The notes: generated by a model not told the origin, from the letters alone. A stretch of DNA of 64,000 bases from Monodelphis domestica (GCF_027887165.1 NC_077227.1:352118207-352182206), one strand, 5' to 3'; counted from the first letter of the stretch, positions 41,787 to 54,244 are shown. Program-made: numbers and translations.

Positions 41787-43505
41787 TTGAAAAAAAAAGA
41801 CAAAATAGACAAAGTTCTGGTCAATCTAATTAAAAAAAGGAAACAAGAAAGGCAAATTAACAGCATCAAGGAGGAAAAGGGGGACCTCACCTCCAACGAA
41901 GAGGAAATTAAGGCAATCATTAAAAACTACTTTGCCCAACTATATGGCAATAAATATACCAACCTGGGTGATATGGATGAATATCTACAAAAATATAAAT
42001 TGCCTAGACTAACAGAAGAAGAAATAGATTTCTTAAGTAATCCCATATCAGAAACAGAAATCCAACAGACCATCAAAGAACTTCTTAAGAAAAAATCCCC
42101 AGGGCCTGATGGATTCACAAGTGAATTCTATCAAACATTCAAAGAACAATTAACCCCACTACTATACAAACTATTTGACATAATAAGCAAAGAGGGAGTT
42201 CTACCAAATTCCTTTTATGACACAAACATGGTACTGATCCCAAAGCCAGGCAGGTTAAAAACAGAGAAACAAAATTATAGACCAATCTCCCTAATGAATA
42301 TAGATACAAAAATCTTAAATAGGATACTAGCAAAAAGACTCCAGCAAGTGATCAGAAGGATCATTCACCATGATCAAGTAGGATTCATACCAGGGATGCA
42401 GGGCTGGTTCAACATTAGGAAAACCATCCACATAATTGACCACATCAACAAGCAAACTAGCAAGAACCACATGATTATCTCAATAGATGCAGAAAAAGCC
42501 TTTGATAAAATACAACACCCATTCCTATTAAAAACACTAGAAAGCATAGGAATAGAAGGGTCATTCCTAAAAATAATAAACAGTATATATCTAAAACCAA
42601 CAGCTAATATCATCTGCAATGGGGATAAACTAGATGCATTCCCAATAAGATCAGGAGTGAAACAAGGATGCCCATTATCACCTCTACTATTTGACATTGT
42701 ACTAGAAACACTAGCAGTAGCAATTAGAGAAGATAAAGGAATTGAAGGCATCAAAATAGGCAAGGAGGAGACCAAGTTATCACTCTTTGCGGATGACATG
42801 ATGGTCTACTTAAAGAATCCTAGAGAATCAACCAAAAAGCTAATTGAAATAATCAACAACTTTAGCAAAGTTGCAGGATACAAAATAAACCCACATAAAT
42901 CATCAGCTTTTCTATATATCTCCAACACAGCTCAGCAGCAAGAACTAGAAAGAGAAATCCCATTCAAAATCACCTTAGACAAAATAAAATACCTAGGAAT
43001 CTATCTCCCAAGACAAACACAGGAACTATATGAACACAATTACAAAACACTCGCCACACAACTAAAACTAGACTTGAGCAATTGGAAAAACATTAACTGC
43101 TCATGGATAGGACGAGCCAATATAATAAAAATGACCATCCTACCCAAACTTATTTATCTATTTAGTGCCATACCCATTGAACTACCAAAATACTTCTTCA
43201 CTGATTTAGAAAAAACTATAACAAAGTTCATTTGGAAGAACAAAAGATCAAGGATATCCAGGGAAATAATGAAAAAAAACACACATGATGGGGGCCTTGC
43301 AGTCCCTGACCTAAAACTATATTACAAAGCAGCAGTCATCAAAACAATTTGGTACTGGCTAAGAAACAGAAAGGAAGATCAGTGGAATAGACTGGGGGAA
43401 AGAGACCTCAGCAAGACAGTATACGATAAACCCAAAGATCCCAGCTTTTGGGACAAAAATCCACTATTCGATAAAAACTGCTGGGAAAATTGGAAGACAG
43501 TGTGA
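41787..43505 (+). CDS. L1 ORF2p fragment: reverse transcriptase
   Basis: 572 codons. Methionine 41787 is internal to ORF2, so the true protein start (endonuclease domain) is missing because of 5' truncation. Residues about 90-420 hold the RT fingers and palm, with [24 protein letters not shown], the FADD active site around residue 334-337, and [12 protein letters not shown] thumb-side motif. The enzyme copies L1 RNA at nicked chromosomal DNA (target-primed reverse transcription). Ends at an in-frame TGA at 43503-43505 (position of a Trp codon in the copy at 44851-47158). No promoter or 5' UTR is present, so it is not an active element. Confidence 0.85.
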   Translation: MKKKDKIDKVLVNLIKKRKQERQINSIKEEKGDLTSNEEEIKAIIKNYFAQLYGNKYTNLGDMDEYLQKYKLPRLTEEEIDFLSNPISETEIQQTIKELLKKKSPGPDGFTSEFYQTFKEQLTPLLYKLFDIISKEGVLPNSFYDTNMVLIPKPGRLKTEKQNYRPISLMNIDTKILNRILAKRLQQVIRRIIHHDQVGFIPGMQGWFNIRKTIHIIDHINKQTSKNHMIISIDAEKAFDKIQHPFLLKTLESIGIEGSFLKIINSIYLKPTANIICNGDKLDAFPIRSGVKQGCPLSPLLFDIVLETLAVAIREDKGIEGIKIGKEETKLSLFADDMMVYLKNPRESTKKLIEIINNFSKVAGYKINPHKSSAFLYISNTAQQQELEREIPFKITLDKIKYLGIYLPRQTQELYEHNYKTLATQLKLDLSNWKNINCSWIGRANIIKMTILPKLIYLFSAIPIELPKYFFTDLEKTITKFIWKNKRSRISREIMKKNTHDGGLAVPDLKLYYKAAVIKTIWYWLRNRKEDQWNRLGERDLSKTVYDKPKDPSFWDKNPLFDKNCWENWKTV

Positions 43506-43562
43506 GAGAGACTAGGAATAGATCAACACCTCACACCCTACACCAAGATAAATTCAAAATGG

Positions 43563-44498
43563 GTGAGTGACTTAAACATAAAGAAGGAAACCATAAGTAA
43601 ACTGGGTAAACATAGAATAGTATACATGTCAGACCTTTGGGAGGGGAAAGGCTTTAAAACCAAGCAAGATATAGAAAGAATCACAAAATGTAAAATAAAT
43701 AATTTTGACTACATCAAACTAAAAAGCTTTTGTACAAACAAAACCAATATAACTAAAATCAGAAGGGAAACAACAAATTGGGAAAAAATCTTCATAGAAA
43801 CCTCTGACAAAGGTTTAATTACTCATATTTATAATGAGCTAAATCAATTGTCCAAAAAATCAAGCCATTCTCCAATTGATAAATGGGCAAGGGAAATGGA
43901 TAGGCAGTTCTCAGATAAAGAAATCAAAACTATTAACAAGCACATGAAGAAGTGTTCTACATCTCTTATAATCAGAGAGATGCAAATCAAAACAACTCTG
44001 AGGTATCACCTCACACCTAGCAGATTGGCTAACATAACAGCAAAGGAAAGTAATGAATGCTGGAGGGGATGTGGCAAAATAGGGACATTAATTCATTGCT
44101 GGTGGAGCTGTGAAATGATCCAACCATTCTGGAGGGCAATTTGGAACTATGCCCAAAGAGCAACAAAAGAATATCTACCCTTTGACCCAGCCATAGCACT
44201 GCTGGGTCTGTACCCCAAAGAGATAATGGACACAAAGACTTGTACAAAAATATTCATAGCTGCGCTCTTTGTGGTGGCCCAAAACTGGAAAACGAGGGGA
44301 TGCCCATCAATTGGGGAATGGCTGAACAAACTGTGGTATATGTTGGTGATGGAATACTATTGTGCAAAAAGGAATAATAAAGTGGAGAAGTTCCATGGAG
44401 ACTGGAACAACCTCCAGGAAGTGATGCAGAGCGAGAGGAGCAGAACCAGGAGAACATTGTACACAGAGACTAATACACTGTGGTATAATCGAACGTAA
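43563..44498 (+). CDS. L1 ORF2p fragment: C-terminal region
   Basis: 311 codons in the same frame as 41787-43505, separated only by the TGA. Contains WEKIFIETSDKGLITHIYNELNQL and the Cys-rich motif CWRGCGKIGTLIHCWWSCEMIQPFW, typical of the L1 ORF2 C-terminus, then the end MQSERSRTRRTLYTETNTLWYNRT. It was one protein with the preceding fragment before the nonsense change. Confidence 0.85.
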   Translation: MSDLNIKKETISKLGKHRIVYMSDLWEGKGFKTKQDIERITKCKINNFDYIKLKSFCTNKTNITKIRRETTNWEKIFIETSDKGLITHIYNELNQLSKKSSHSPIDKWAREMDRQFSDKEIKTINKHMKKCSTSLIIREMQIKTTLRYHLTPSRLANITAKESNECWRGCGKIGTLIHCWWSCEMIQPFWRAIWNYAQRATKEYLPFDPAIALLGLYPKEIMDTKTCTKIFIAALFVVAQNWKTRGCPSIGEWLNKLWYMLVMEYYCAKRNNKVEKFHGDWNNLQEVMQSERSRTRRTLYTETNTLWYNRT

Positions 44499-44850
44499 TG
44501 GACTTCTCCATTAGTGGCGGTATAATGTCCCTGAACAACTTGCAGGGATCCAGGAGAAAAAAACACCATTCATAAGGAAAGGATAAACTATGGGAGTGGA
44601 AACGCCGAGAAAAAGCAACTGCCTGAATACAGAGGTTGAGGGGACATGACAGAGGATGGACTCTAAATGAACACTCTAATGCAAATACTATCAACAAAGC
44701 AATGGGTTCAAATCAAGAAAACATCTAATGCCCAGTGGACTTACGCGTTGGCTATGGGGGGTGGGGGGGGAGGAAAAGAAAATTATCTATGTCTTTAACG
44801 AATAATGCTTGGAAATGATCAAATAAAATATATTAAAAAAAAAAAAAAAA

Positions 44851-47158
44851 GAAGAGTCGTTCCTAAAAATAATAAACAGTATATATCTAAAACCATCAAT
44901 TAATATCATCTGCAATGGGGATAAACTAGATGCATTCCCATTAAGATCAGGAGTGAAACAAGGATGCCCATTATCACCTCTATTATTTGACATTGTACTA
45001 GAAACACTAGCAGTAGCAGAGAAGAAAAAGAAATTGAAGGCATTAAAATTGGCAATGAGGAGACCAAGTTATCACTCTTTGTGGATGACATGATGGTCTA
45101 CTTAAAGAATCCTAGAGATTCAACCAAAAAGCTAATCGAAAGAATCAACAACTTTAGCAAAGTTGTAGGATACAAACTAAACCCACATAAGCCATCAGCA
45201 TTTCTATATATTTCCAACACAGCTCAGCAGCAAGAATTAAAAAGAGAAATCCCATTCAAAATTACCTTAGACAAAATAAAATACTTAGGAATCTATCTCC
45301 TGAGACAAATATAGGAACTTTATGAACCCAACTACAAAACACTCTCCACACAACTAAAACTAGACTCAAACAATTGTAAAAATATTAACTGCTCATGGGT
45401 AGGACAAGCCAATATAATAAAAATGACCATCCTACCCAAACTCATCTATCTATTCAGTGCCATACCCATGGAACTTCCAAAAAATTTTTTTTACTGATCT
45501 AGAAAAAAACATAACAAAGTTCATTTGGAAGAGCAAAGGATCAAGGATATCCAGGGAAATAATGAAAAAAAAAATACAAAGGAAGGGGGCCTTGCAGTCC
45601 CAGATCTCAGACTATATTATAAAGCAGCGGTCATCAAAACAATTTGGTACTGGCTAAGAGACAGAAAGGAGGATCAGTGGAATAGACTCGGGGTAAGTGA
45701 CCTCAGCAAGACAGTCTATGACAAACCCAAAGATCCCAGCTTTTGGGACAAAAATCCACTATTTCATAAAAACTGCTGGGAAAATTGGAGGACAGTGTGG
45801 GAAAGATTAGGCTTAGATCAACACCTCACACCCTACACCAAGATAAATTCAAAATGGGTGAATGACTTGAACATAAAGAAGGAAACTATAAGAAAATTAG
45901 GTGAACACAGAATAGTATACATGTCAGACCTTTGGGGAGGGAGAGGCTTTAAAACCAAGCAAGACTTAGAAACTGAGTCACAAAATACAAAATAAATAAT
46001 CTGGAATACATCAAATTAAAAAGGTTTTGTACAAGCAAAAACAATGTAACTAAAATCAGAAGGGAAGCAACAAATTGGGAAACAATCTTCATAAAAACCT
46101 CTGACAAAGGTCTAATTACTCAAATTTACAAAGAGCTACATCAATTGTACAAAAAATCAAGCCATTCTCCAATTGATAAATGGGCAAGGGACATGAACAG
46201 GTAGTTCTCAGCCAAAGAAATCAAAACTATTAATAAGCACATGAAAAAGTGTTCCACATCTCTTATAGTCAGAGAGATGCAAATCAAAACAACCCTGAGG
46301 TATCACCTCACACCTAGCAGATTGGCTAACATGACAGCAAAGGAAAGTAATGAATGCTGGAGGGGATGTGGCAAAGTTGGGACATTAATGCATTGCTGGT
46401 GGAGTTGTGAATTGATCCAACCATTCTGAAGGGCAATTTGGAACTATGCCCAAAGGACGATAAAAGACTGTCTGGCCTTTGATCCAGCCATAGCACTGCT
46501 GGGTTTGTACCCCAAAGAGACAATAAATAAAAAGACAGGTACAAGAGTATTCATAGCTGCACTCTTTGTGGTGGCCAAAAATTGGAAAATGAGGGGATGC
46601 TCTTCAATTGGGGAATGGCTGAACAAATTGTGGTATATGTTGGTGATGGAATACTATTGTGCTAAAAGGAATAATAAAGTAGAGGAATTCCATGGAGACT
46701 GGAACGACCTCCAGGAAGTGATGCAGAGTGAAAGGAGCAGAACCAGGAAAACATTATACACAGAGACTGATACACTGTGTTACAATCAAAGGTAATGGAC
46801 TTCTCCATTAGTGTCATTGCAATGTCCCTGAACAATCTGCAGGGATCTAAAAAACACTATCCACAAGCAGAGTATAAACTATGGGAGTAAAAACACCGAT
46901 GAAAAGCAACTGCTTGACTACAGGTGGGAAGGGGATACGACTGAGGAGAGACTCTAAATGAACACTCTAATGCAAATACCAACAACATGGAAATGGGTTC
47001 GAACCAAGAACACATGTGATACCCAGTGGAATCGTGCGTGAGCTATGGGAGAGGTGGTGGGTAGGGGGAGAGGGGGAGAAAAAGAAAATGATCTTTGTTT
47101 CCAATGAATAATGTTTGGAAATGACCAAATAAAATAATGTTTAAAGTGAAAAAAAAAA
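44851..47158 (+). mobile_element. Second 5'-truncated L1, head-to-tail with the first
   Basis: Starts within ORF2 ('agagtcgttcctaaaaat') directly after the A tail of the previous L1. It runs through the RT palm, C-terminus and 3' UTR to an A tail at 47150-47158. GAATTGCTAC follows at 47159-47168 and matches 41691-41700, so the two L1s together are bounded by one TSD. ORF2 is broken by frameshifts (for example near 45020 and 45570) and a TAG near 46201. Confidence 0.9.
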
Positions 47159-47168
47159 GAATTGCTAC

Positions 47169-47257
47169 ATCTGTAAAAATTGTGACAAATATCCATCAGT
47201 TCATAGGTTTTGTTTTTTTTTATGTCATGTTTTATAGTTGTTTTCATGTGGTTACTG
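47169..47257 (+). mobile_element. Family A copy 2, continuation after L1 block
   Basis: 'atctgtaaaaattgtgacaaatatccatcag' matches copies 1 (about 15715-15750) and 3 (reversed, about 52210-52240). It stops where minus-strand L1 sequence begins. Confidence 0.8.
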
Positions 47258-48093
47258 TGTTTGTCTTGGCAGATAGATTCCTAACTATTTTATATTGTCT
47301 AGGGTGATTTTAAATGGAATTTCACTTTCTAATCCTTGCTGCTGAGATGTGTTGGAAATAAATAAAAATGCTGATGATTTATGTGGGTTTATTTTGTATC
47401 CTGCAACTTTGCTAAAGTTGTCGATTATTTCTACTAGCTTTTTAGTTGAATCTCTGGGATTCTTTAAGTAGACCATCATATATCATCTGCAAAGAGTGAT
47501 AGATTGGTCTCTTCATTGCTTATTTTAATACCTTCAATTCCTTTATCTTCTCTAATTGCTACTGCTAGTGTTTCTAGTACAATGTCAAATAGTAGAGGTG
47601 ATATTGGGCATCCTTGTTTCACTCCTGATCTTATTGGGAATGCTCCTAGTTTATCCCCATTGTAGATGATTTTTTGCTGATGGTTTTAAATATATACTGT
47701 TTATTATTTTTAGGAAAGATCTTTCTGTTCCTATACTTTCTAGTGTTTTCTTTAAGAATGAGTGTTGTATTTTGTCAAAGGCTTTTTCTGCATCTATTGA
47801 GAAAATCATGTGCTTTTTGTTGGTTTGCTTGTTGATATAGTTAATTATATGGATGATTTCCCTAATTTTAAACCATTATTGCATTCCTGGTATAAATCCC
47901 ACCTGATCATGATGAATAACCCCAGTGATCACTTGCTGGAGTCTTTTCTCTAGTATCCTATTTAAGATTTTTGCATCTATGTTCATTAAGGAGATTGGAC
48001 TATAGTTTTCTTTCTCTGTTTTTGACCTGCTTGGCTTTAGAATTAGTACCATATTTGTATCATAAAAGGAATATGGTAGAATTCCTTTGTTTA
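47258..48093 (-). mobile_element. L1 ORF2 fragment, minus strand, truncated at both ends
   Basis: The reverse complement covers the RT domain from about the PNSFYDTN region to [14 protein letters not shown]. It lacks a 3' UTR and A tail. On its upstream side it abuts the poly-T of the next L1. A FADD-like site occurs near 47475-47500. Several stops. Confidence 0.8.
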
Positions 48094-50415
48094 TTCTTTT
48101 CTTTTCTTTTCTTTTTTTTAGTTTTTAAATGTTACTTTATTTGGTCTTTTTCATACATTATTAATTGGAAACAGAAATCGTTTTTTTCCTCCCTCCCCCT
48201 TCCACCACCCCTCCCCTAGCTGACGCATGATTCCACTGGATATCACATGTGTCCTTGCTCTGAACCCATTTCCTTGTTGTTGGTATTTGCATTAGGGTGC
48301 TCATTTATCATCTCTCCTCAATCATATCCCCTCAACCCCTGTAGTCAAGCAGTTGCCTTTCCTCGGTGTTTTTACTCCCACAGTTTGTCCTCTGCTTAAG
48401 GATAGTGTTTTTTTTTTCTCATAGATCCCTGCAGATTGTTCAGGGACCTTCCATTGCCATTAATGGAGAAGTTCAATTATGTTCGATTGTACCGCAGCGT
48501 CTCAGTCTCTGTGTACAATGTTTTCCTGGTTCTGCTCCTTTCACTCTGCATCACTTCCTGGAGGTTGTTCCAGTCTCCATGGAATTCCTCCACTTTATTA
48601 TTCCTTTTAGCACAATAGTATTCTATCACCAACATATACCACAATTAGTTCAGCCATTCCCCAACTGAAGGGCATCCCCTCATTTTCCAATTTTTGGCCA
48701 CCACAAAGAGCGCAGCTATGAATATTCTTGTACAAGTCTTTTTCCTTATTATCTCTTTGGGGTACAAACCCAGCAGTGCTATGGCTGGATCAAAGGCCAG
48801 ACAGCCTTTTATTGCCCTTTGGACATAGTTCCAAAATGCCCTCCAGAATGGTTGGATCAATTCACAACTCAACCAGCAATGAATTAATGTCCCCACTTTG
48901 CCACATCCCCTCCAGCATTCATTACTTTCCATAGCTGTTATGTTGGCCAATCTGCTAGGTGTGAAGTGATATCTCAGAGTTGTTTTGATTTGCATCTCTC
49001 TGATTATAAGAGATTTAGAACACTTTTTCATGTGCTTATTAATAGTTTTGATTTCTTTAACTAAAAACTGCCTATTCATGTCCCTTGCCCATTTTTCAAT
49101 CGGAGAATGGCTTGATTTTTTTGTACAACTGGTTTAGCTCTTTATAAATTTGAGTAATTAGACCTTTGTCAGAGGTTTTTGTTATGAAGATTGTTTCATA
49201 ATTTGTTGCTTCCCTTCTAATTTTAGCTACATTGGTTTTATTTGTACAAAAACTTTTTAATTAGATGCAGTCAAAATTATTTATTTTACATTTTGTGACT
49301 CTTTCTAAGTCTTGCTTGGTTTTAAAATCTTTCCCTTCCCAAAGGTCTGACATGCATGCTATTCTATGTTCACTATAGTATATTCACTATAAGTAAATTT
49401 ACTTATAGTTTCCTTCTTTATATTCAATTCATTCACCCATTCTGAGTTTATCTTGGTGTAGGGTGTGAGGTGTTGATCGAAATCCAATCTCTCCCATACT
49501 GCCTTCTAATTTTCCCAGCAGTTTTTATGAAATAGTGGATTTTTGTCCCAAAAGCTGGGATCTTTGGGTTTGTTATAGACTGTCTTACTGAGGTCATTTA
49601 CCCTGAGTCTATTCCACTGATCCTCCTTTCTGTCTCTTAGCCAGTACCAAATTGTATTGATGACCATTGCTTTGTAATATAGTTTGAGATATGGGACTGC
49701 AAGGCCACCTTCCTTTGTATTTTTTTTTTCATTGTTGCCCTGGATATCCTTGATCCTTTGTTCTTCCAAATGAACTTTGTTATGTTTTTTTCTAATTCAG
49801 TAAAAAAGTGTTTTGGATGTTCAATGGGTATGGCACTAAATAGATAGATAAGTTTGGGTAGGATGGTCATTTTTATTATGTTAGCTCGTCCCGCCCATTA
49901 GCAATCAATGTTTTTCCAATTGTTTAGATCTAGTTTTAATTGTGTGGGGAGTGTTTTGTAGTTGTATTCATATAATTTCTTTGTTTGTCTTGGCAGATAG
50001 ATTCCTAAATATTTTATATTGTCATTGGGTGACTTTAAATGGAATTTATCTTTCTAATTCTTGCTGCTGAACTGGGTTGGAGATATATAGAAATGCTGAT
50101 GATTTATGTGAGTTTATTTTGTATCCTGCAACTTTGCTAAAGTTGTTGATTATTTCGATTAGCTTTTTGGTTGATTCTCTATTTAAGTAAATCATCATAT
50201 CATCTGCAAAGAGTGACAGCTTGGTCTCCTCATTGCCAATTTTAATACCTTCAATTTCTTTTTCTTCTCTAATTGCTACTGCTAGTATTTCTAGTACAAT
50301 ATTAAATAATATTTCTAGTTTTTCTAGTACAATTTTTGTATTTCTAGTACAATATTAAATAATAAAGGTGATAATGGGCATCCTTGTTTTACTCTTGATC
50401 TTATTGGGAAGGTTT
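48094..50415 (-). mobile_element. Long minus-strand L1, 3' half
   Basis: Starts with a pyrimidine tract (reversed A tail, 48094-48119), reversed 3' UTR, Cys-rich C-terminus ([18 protein letters not shown]) and RT palm. It is cut at 50416-50419 (TGAG) by LTR element C and continues at 54245. A local duplication 'tttctagtacaatattaaataat' near 50285-50365 disrupts it. Confidence 0.9.
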
Positions 50416-50419
50416 TGAG

Positions 50420-50774
50420 TATAAAGATTAAAATTTAGGAATATGGGGAGACTGAGGCAGGTAGAAATTCGTTTCTCTCTGCAAAGGGTATTATATTTTT
50501 AGAGGTTTATTAAAGGTTAAAGATTAAAGAATATACAAGTAAGAAACATGTGCCTAGGCCAGAGGCCTAGACAAAATAACCTCACATCACGCAAGAGACG
50601 CGTCTGCTCCAAAACGGAAATCCAAAAAGAGAGCCCAAAAACCTTTGCCACCAGCTTAAATCCTTCCTCAATCTCAGCCCACCTCAGAATTCCCATGAGA
50701 TTACAAAGCATTTTGGGGAAGTGGAGCAAAGGCTTGTGGGGATTGTAGTCCTGTATTTGAGTCTATTTTTTACA
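50420..50774 (-). repeat. 3' LTR of family A copy 3
   Basis: 355 bp; reversed it runs TGTAAAAAATAG to TTTATA (TTTACA in the partner). Contains 'gaggtttattaaagg', whose reverse supplies AATAAA. Confidence 0.95.
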
Positions 50775-53700
50775 TCCCCAGTTTGATCGTTGTTGGGGAG
50801 CAAAGTTTCCCCAAAAAGGATCATGAGAACATAATCAACTTAAGCATTACAATAATTTGAGGATAAGAGAAAGAAAAAAAATTAAACCAATAATTGCTGA
50901 AACACATTGACAAAAAGCCAGTTAGGGGGCAGTCCCCTTTGGCATAAAAGTATACATACAAATAAATGTTCAATCAACCATACCCAAAGTTCAATTTTGT
51001 GCAACTTGTGGTCTGGAAGCATCTTCATGGTGGCTTCTCCAACAGTTCAGTTCTGGATTCAGAAAGGTAGCATCTTCTTTACCTAAAATTCTTCTCAAAA
51101 GGAATTTAAACTTTGCAATTTAAATAATAATTTTTTTTTACATTCCCCCATTAAGAGGGTGATTAAAAAACTGGGATCACTTAGGGATGCATGGCTGAGG
51201 TATATGAATCAATTGGCAAGAGATATTAAAAAGATATCAGAAAAATCCAAAAGAAAAGAAAAAATTTCTGGATGAAAATATAGACTATCAAAGTCTTATG
51301 TGTAAAAATTCCAAGTAAAAAGAAAAGTAAATCTATAACAGGCCCTTCTATCAGGGTCCAATCAAAATGATCTAAGCAATGATGCATTTACCCAGTCAGT
51401 AGCCAGGACTCCAGAAAGTTGCCACACTATGAGAGGCAGAAAAGAAAGGGACCAGATTATAGGAGCCAAGTTTTCGGGGATACTCATCTGTGAGTATCTT
51501 CAGAACGAGTGTGGACACAAGGAAAGCCTATGTCTAGCAATGATAAACATAGTAACCTTGAGTCTTCACACTAGGTTCAAGACCTTTGTATTGGCCTAGA
51601 AGTGCATCAATCCATCCTGGATTGGCTTTTCTTTGGCTCTGTGCAATGGCTCTTGTGTGTATATCTTGTCCTGGAATCAGACAGAATCATTAAGCAAAGT
51701 CTCATAATTTATTTAAATAATTAGTGGCATCGTTTTTATAGTCACAAGCTTTTTAGGGCATGCATTAGCAAATGTATTTCAAACTTGTAGCACTGAAAAG
51801 TCAAAAAGTTAAAGAAAATCTTAATGCTGGTGACATGTGCTTCAAATATAAAAAGGAGAGAAAAATAATAAAAAAAAACTGAAAAAGTATATTGCACATG
51901 CAAGAAAATATAATAATAAAAGAGCTTTAAAAATTCAAAAATATAGCTTATAATCATTGACACTCTGTCAGCTAAGAAAATATAAAATGCAAGGCTTTCT
52001 CACAAAAAATGAGATCCATTTCCTCTTAATATCTGGCCATACTCTACTGTGAGTAGAAGGCAAATGAATTGAACAAGGTTAACAATTTTTCATTTTTTAA
52101 AAAATACAGTAGTACAAATATGTAGATATCAAAATCCCCAAAATTCTCAATAGCCCAATTAATTACAATAGAAAACAAACACACTTTCCTATTTCACATA
52201 AGTTGTATATGAATTGATGGATATTTGTCACAATTTTTACAAACATAGCAATCTTTCAACCTTGGTAATAAACATATTTTTAAACAAAGTAAAACTCATC
52301 TTGGGCTAAGAACATAATCAAGAAATCTATACATCATTCTGGTGGAAGTTAAATAGTGAGCTGAAGAGCATAAATAAAGGGGTGCTCCTTTTTTGGAGAC
52401 TTTTAGGGATACAAATGCCCTGAGATTAACTGCCCAACTTCCATTCACATATTTAGAAATGCGGGAAGGTTGGGGGTTATAAAATGTATTTCACTTCAGC
52501 TACTATTGGCCTTACCTCGTGGTAGGGGCAGGCAAAAATAACCAGATTGTTAAAAAAAAAATTCCAAAAATCATATTTAAAAAACCCTTAAAATCAAATC
52601 ATTTGAGGTATTTAGCACATTAAAATTTTCCAAGGTTGTTAATACAATTATAACCAGTTCTGAAGTCCATCTATCCTCGGCAAAATAGAAAAAAGCTGTT
52701 TTTTTCATATATGGGCTTATTCACAATAATATTTGTTCAATAGTTATAGGGGAAAAACAACAGAATTTTCAAAACTCAGTACATTCAAAATAAATTCAAT
52801 CAACCTTCAGTTCAAGCAGAATAATATTGAATCCAGTAATATATGAACTTAAAATCACAAAGTTAAACCATAACAAAAAATGCAATAGAATTCAGAGATT
52901 TTTATAAACCATTGGAGTCTGAAATGCCTTAGAATATAGCCTTTAGTCTCTTCAAAGTTCCTTGGGTTCTTATCCATTTAAATGTCTATTGTCAGAAGGC
53001 AGAGTGGTAAGGGCTAGGCAATGGGGTTCAAGGGACCCGTCCAGGGCCCCACAGCTGGGAAGTATCTGAGGCCAGATTTTAACCCAGGACCGAATGTCTT
53101 TATGACTGGCTATTAGTTCGCCAAGCTACCCATTTGACTCCCCAAAGTTGAATCTTTGGGCTGAATCTTTCTTCTGGCATGCAGGTGAAATAAATGAAAT
53201 TACCAGAACAGTCAAAAGGTATCCTTTTAAACAGTCCATTGTTATTAAGTTTCTGTTTGAAAAATCTGTTTCTTCTCCTCTCCCTTTTCTCTCTCCCCTG
53301 CCCTGATACCTCCTCCTGCCCCAGTCCATGTGGAGCTCAGGCCGCCCACGTGGAGTCAATACCCCCATCCACTTGGAGGCTTAGCCTAAGGGAAAATTGT
53401 CCATTCTCCTTTCCCTCTCCTCTCTCCCCTCCACCCACATGGCCAATACTGTTACCAGCTGGTCGAAATGAGTCCTGAGTGATCTGCTCCAAGGATCTGG
53501 GTGATGAGCTGTCTGGGTTAGAGGCCAGATGGGTGAGAGACAGACCGCCGGGTGGGCAGGGCAGGGGCCAGAGCCAGAGCGCAGACAAACAGGGCTGGGA
53601 GCTCAGGCACCAGGTGAGAGGCCAGGAGCAGAACCAGGAGAAGCAGGCAGGCAGAATTTAGCAGCCAGGGGCCAGGTGGGAAGCAAACTCAAGAGGTCTG

Positions 53701-53888
53701 GATCGGGGACTGAACGCCTGCAGGCAAAAGCGGCTGAGCTATCTAATGGCTGGAACTGAACGAGCAGCAGCTTTGCAAGGGTAAAAAACAAAAACTTGGC
53801 CAGAGAGATGTGGCTCAAATTAAAAGCTGAACTAAAGATCAGAAAGAAATCAGAAGATTGAGAGTTTTTTCCCCATTAGGTCAAAAAC
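50775..53888 (-). mobile_element. Internal region of family A copy 3
   Basis: 50775-51190 aligns with 62656-63150 (copy 4), including 'acattcccccattaagagggtg'. 51700-52680 aligns with 15345-16348 and 41231-41700. 53270-53760 is a GC-rich leader unlike the rest; a minus frame at 53126-53368 has a hydrophobic stretch (KGYLLTVLVISFISPAC) of uncertain meaning. Confidence 0.85.
52993..53145 (-). mobile_element. WSINE1/MAR1-type SINE, minus strand, inside copy 3
   Basis: 'ggcagagtggtaagggctaggcaatggggttcaaggga' through 'ctacccatttgactcccc' is the reversed SINE. Confidence 0.8.
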
Positions 53889-54240
53889 TGTAAAGATTAA
53901 AATTTAGGAATATGGGGAGACTGAGGCAGGTAGAAATTAGTTTCGGCAAGGAGTATTATATTTTTTAGAGGTTTATTAAAGGTTAAAGATTAAAGAATAT
54001 ACAAGTAATAAACATGTGCCTAGGCCAGAGGCCTAGACAAAATAACCTCACATCATGCAAGAGACGCGTCTGCTCCAAAACGGAAGTCCAAAAAGAGAGC
54101 CCAAAAACCTTTGCCACCAGCTTAAATTCTTCCTTGATCTCGGCCCACCTCAGAATTCCCGTGAGATTACAAAGCATTTTGAGGAAGTGGAGCAAAGGCT
54201 TGTGGGGTTTGTAGTCCTGTATTCGAGTCTATTTTTTACA
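53889..54240 (-). repeat. 5' LTR of family A copy 3
   Basis: 352 bp, TGTAAAG to TTTTTTACA on the plus strand; the reverse is the functional direction. Confidence 0.95.
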
Positions 54241-54244
54241 TGAG

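Larger units (their letters stand above)
41701..44850 (+). mobile_element. 5'-truncated L1 with nearly intact ORF2 C-terminal two-thirds
   Basis: Begins in ORF2 before the reverse transcriptase and ends at an A tail (44834-44850). One reading frame is open from 41787 to 44498 except for a TGA at 43503-43505 that replaces a tryptophan codon seen in sister copies. Motifs: [39 protein letters not shown]-like ([10 protein letters not shown]), [11 protein letters not shown] (catalytic FADD at 42786-42797), [17 protein letters not shown], and the C-terminal cysteine-rich CWRGCGKIGTLIHCWWSC. This is the best preserved L1 here. GAATTGCTAC precedes it at 41691-41700. Confidence 0.95.
50420..54240 (-). 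mobile_element. LTR element 'family A' copy 3, two LTRs, 4-bp TSD
   Basis: LTRs at 50420-50774 (3' LTR) and 53889-54240 (5' LTR) differ by about 5% by eye. The TSD TGAG is at 50416-50419 and 54241-54244. In the element's own orientation, 'aaactgggga' before the 3' LTR is the polypurine tract. The 3.1-kb internal part aligns with copies 1 and 2 but has no recognisable gag, pol or env. It carries a SINE at 52993-53145. Its integration split an L1 cleanly. It looks structurally whole for its family, without coding capacity, and is younger than copy 1. Confidence 0.95.

Noticed and set aside
53126-53760. GC-rich block with several overlapping frames, considered as a CpG-island promoter or host exon
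   Set aside because: It lies inside the LTR element at 50420-54240, in the position of the leader region after the 5' LTR; no splice or exon structure was recognised.
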